Source of the DNA: Flavobacterium sp. LC2016-01
GTDB lineage: Bacteria > Bacteroidota > Bacteroidia > Flavobacteriales > Flavobacteriaceae
NCBI RefSeq assembly: GCF_009711135.1
Contig: NZ_WMIC01000004.1
Span: forward strand, 248,001 to 312,000
DNA length: 64,000 nucleotides
Reading direction: 5' to 3'
A program made the translations under genes and the position numbers. Positions within the stretch are counted from its first letter, which is position 1; every line of letters begins with the position of its first letter. Shown here piece after piece: positions 61,964 to 64,000 of the stretch. Under the pieces are notes generated by a model, which was given only the letters and a program-made list of their open reading frames with translations, did not search any database and was not told the origin of the DNA.

Positions 61964-64000
61964 ATGAAAAAAATACTGCTATTAATTTTCTCGATTTCAT
62001 CCATAAATGTTTTCTGCCAAAGTAAAAGCACAACTGACTTTTTAATTGCTGATTCAAATCATGCAGTAAACATTTACATCGATAAAAATACAGATCCTTT
62101 AATTCTCTGGGCAGTAAATGAACTGGCAGATGATGTCAAAGAATTAACCGGAAAACGACCAGAAATACTACAGACAAATTCATTTTCTAAAAACGGAATT
62201 TATATTGGAGAAGTTTCAGATGCATTGTTTAAAACTAGAAAAGAGCAAAAAGAACTTTCTAAGCAATGGGAGAAATTTTCCATCAAAAAAGAAAATGATA
62301 ATCTTGTAATTGCCGGTTCTGATGTTCGAGGAACTGTTTATGCAATTTTCGAAATATCAGAACGCCTCGGAATTTCGCCTTGGAAATGGTGGGCAGATGT
62401 TCATCCCATAAAACAGGAAGGACTTTCTTTAAAACTTTCGGAGAAAAGTATAATTTCTTCACCTTCGGTACAATACAGAGGTATTTTTTTGAATGATGAA
62501 GATTGGGCCTTACAGCCTTGGGCAGCCAAAACATTTGAACCAGAAACCGGGGATATCGGTCCAAAAACATACGAAAAAATATTTCAGTTATTATTGCGAT
62601 TAAAAGCCAATACAATCTGGCCGGCCATGCATCCGTCAACAAAAGGATTTTTTACAATTGCCGGAAATAAAGAAATGGCGCAAAAATATCATATCGTGAT
62701 TGGTTCATCTCATGCTGAACCCATGCTTCGAAATAATGTCGACGAATGGAAACCAAAAATCTACGGAGATTACAATTATTTTACGAATAAAACCCAGGTT
62801 GATAAATATTGGCAGGATCGTTTAGATGAATTAAAATCGGCTCAGAACGAAACGATTATGACGCTTGGAATGCGAGGTGTTCATGACAGTAAAATGGAAG
62901 GCGCGAAGGATTTGAACGAATCGATTTCGATGGTGGAAAAGATTATTGTAAACCAGCGCGAAATGCTTTCAAATACCTTCAAAAAACCTTTAGCACAAAT
63001 TCCTCAGGCTTTTGTTCCGTATAAAGAAGTTTTGGAATTATACGATAACGGACTTAAAGTTCCGAGTGATATTACCTTAGTCTGGCCCGATGATAATTAC
63101 GGATACATTCGTCGTTTGAGCAATGAAGACGAGCAAAAAAGAGCAGGAGGAAGCGGGGTTTATTATCACATCAGTTATTGGGGAAGACCGCACGATTATC
63201 TTTGGCTGAGTACGATGCAGCCTGGTTTGATTTGGTACGAAATGAACAAAGCCTATCAAAACGGCGCAAAAAAAATGTGGATTGTAAATGTGGGCGATAT
63301 AAAGCCGGCAGAATATGACGTAGAATTTTTTCTGGATATGGCTTGGAACATCAACAGCATAAAATATGACGGAATTAATCAGCATTTAGAAGATTGGGCT
63401 TCAAGAGAATTTTCGCCTAAAATTAGTGCCGAGGCAAGTGCTGTTTTTGAAGAATATTATCGTTTGGCATTTCTCAGAAAACCGGAATACATGGGCTGGA
63501 GCCAGACTGAACCAACGACACCGGTAAAACTTTCTGATTTTTCAGAAAAAGAAATTTGGAGCCGAATAAAAGCCTACAATGCACTTATTGAAAAAATAGA
63601 CAGTCTTTCAGCATTTATTCCGCAAGAGCGAAAAGATGCTTGGTTTCAATTGGCTGTTTATCCTGTAAAAGGAGCTGCTTACATGAATCATAAGTTTTTA
63701 TATTGGAACTTAGCTGCGATTGCTTCAGATGAAAAAGAAAAGGCAAAATATGAGCTTTTGGCATCAGAGGCTTTTCATAAAATTGAAGCACTTACAGATT
63801 TTTACAATACAAAACTAAGCGACGGAAAATGGAATAAAATGATGTCGATGCATCCTAGAAATCTTCCTGTTTTTGATTCGGTTAAAAAGCCTGAATCAGT
63901 TAAAAAAGAGCAAAAAGAAACAAAGAACAGAATTGCAATTCAGGCCAATGCATTTGTTTCTCAAAAAGGTTCTAAAAATTACAATTGGAAAACAATTAAC
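61964..64000 (+). CDS. GH115 xylan alpha-1,2-glucuronidase (3' end cut)
   Basis: A frame of 679 codons from the ATG at 61964 runs off the window end without a stop. It begins with a signal peptide (MKKILLLIFSISSINVFCQ) and has GH115 features: GTVYAIFEISERLGISPWKW, YRGIFLNDEDWALQPWAAK, LLLRLKANTIWPAMHPSTKGF, MTLGMRGVHDSKMEG and WIVNVGDIKPAEYDVEFFLD. Normal GH115 length is about 850-950 residues, so the end is missing. The family removes 4-O-methylglucuronic acid from xylan, but members in pectin-like loci act on other glucuronylated polymers. Here a glucuronic acid side chain of rhamnogalacturonan is a possible target. Confidence 0.93.
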   Translation, partial: MKKILLLIFSISSINVFCQSKSTTDFLIADSNHAVNIYIDKNTDPLILWAVNELADDVKELTGKRPEILQTNSFSKNGIYIGEVSDALFKTRKEQKELSKQWEKFSIKKENDNLVIAGSDVRGTVYAIFEISERLGISPWKWWADVHPIKQEGLSLKLSEKSIISSPSVQYRGIFLNDEDWALQPWAAKTFEPETGDIGPKTYEKIFQLLLRLKANTIWPAMHPSTKGFFTIAGNKEMAQKYHIVIGSSHAEPMLRNNVDEWKPKIYGDYNYFTNKTQVDKYWQDRLDELKSAQNETIMTLGMRGVHDSKMEGAKDLNESISMVEKIIVNQREMLSNTFKKPLAQIPQAFVPYKEVLELYDNGLKVPSDITLVWPDDNYGYIRRLSNEDEQKRAGGSGVYYHISYWGRPHDYLWLSTMQPGLIWYEMNKAYQNGAKKMWIVNVGDIKPAEYDVEFFLDMAWNINSIKYDGINQHLEDWASREFSPKISAEASAVFEEYYRLAFLRKPEYMGWSQTEPTTPVKLSDFSEKEIWSRIKAYNALIEKIDSLSAFIPQERKDAWFQLAVYPVKGAAYMNHKFLYWNLAAIASDEKEKAKYELLASEAFHKIEALTDFYNTKLSDGKWNKMMSMHPRNLPVFDSVKKPESVKKEQKETKNRIAIQANAFVSQKGSKNYNWKTIN

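Noticed and set aside
62283-62642. 119-residue minus-strand frame inside GH115
   Set aside because: It mirrors the coding strand of GH115, which continues open to the window end.

Overview
The window looks like a chromosome segment of a Flavobacterium-type Bacteroidota. The evidence is low GC, SusC/SusD pairs, a PorP/SprF protein, TAnnTTTG-type promoters with A-rich leaders, and the dispersed palindromes common in that genus. I saw no tRNA, rRNA, CRISPR array, insertion sequence or phage gene. Apart from the first 5 kb, a T9SS-type island near 30 kb and the intergenic repeats, almost everything serves breakdown of pectin (homogalacturonan and rhamnogalacturonan). Layout: 1-5.1 kb (minus strand) holds a DUF4386 membrane protein, two short-chain dehydrogenases, an AraC regulator, a 2H phosphoesterase and a small receiver-like protein, followed by an intergenic region with a candidate small RNA on the plus strand. 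A secreted esterase (5.1-6.0 kb, minus) faces the catabolic run. 6.4-17.7 kb (plus) encodes two ExuT-type hexuronate permeases, then kduI, kduD, uxaC, kdgK, kdgA, uxaB and uxaA. This covers both the unsaturated-uronate branch (KduI/KduD) and the galacturonate branch (UxaC/UxaB/UxaA), which meet at 2-keto-3-deoxygluconate and continue through KdgK/KdgA to pyruvate and glyceraldehyde 3-phosphate. A convergent LacI regulator (17.9-19.0 kb) follows. A 14-bp operator close to TGTAATCGATTACA occurs at the exuT promoter, the kduI promoter, in the lacI/GH28 divergent region, and upstream of the second susC. 19.2-29.1 kb (plus) is a homogalacturonan enzyme set: GH28, esterase, GH105, GH43, a PL10-CE8 fusion, GH28 and a CE12-type acetylesterase. 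29.6-31.3 kb is an interruption: an orphan PorP/SprF protein, the truncated start of a surface protein and a small unknown gene. 31.3-64 kb is a rhamnogalacturonan-type polysaccharide utilization locus. A minus-strand operon (GH106, GH105, GH2, esterase-propeller fusion) diverges from two consecutive SusC/SusD pairs, then a plus-strand series: SASA esterase, propeller glycosidase, rhamnose mutarotase, DUF4861 protein, GH105, oligogalacturonate lyase-like protein, GH43-like with an accessory domain, GH28, and a GH115 gene cut by the window end. The most striking unlisted signal is a second regulon signature. Five promoters in the 40-52 kb region share two ACAGGR/ACAGGA half-sites 10 bp apart, placed exactly 22 nt before a TAnnTTT(G/A) minus-7 element and lacking the usual TTG at -33. 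They precede GH106, both susC genes, the SASA esterase gene, and a roughly 95-nt transcription unit between susD2 and the esterase that ends in a strong terminator and looks like a locus-encoded small RNA. The regulator reading this site is not obvious in the window. Function calls rest on motif recognition by eye; no database search was run.
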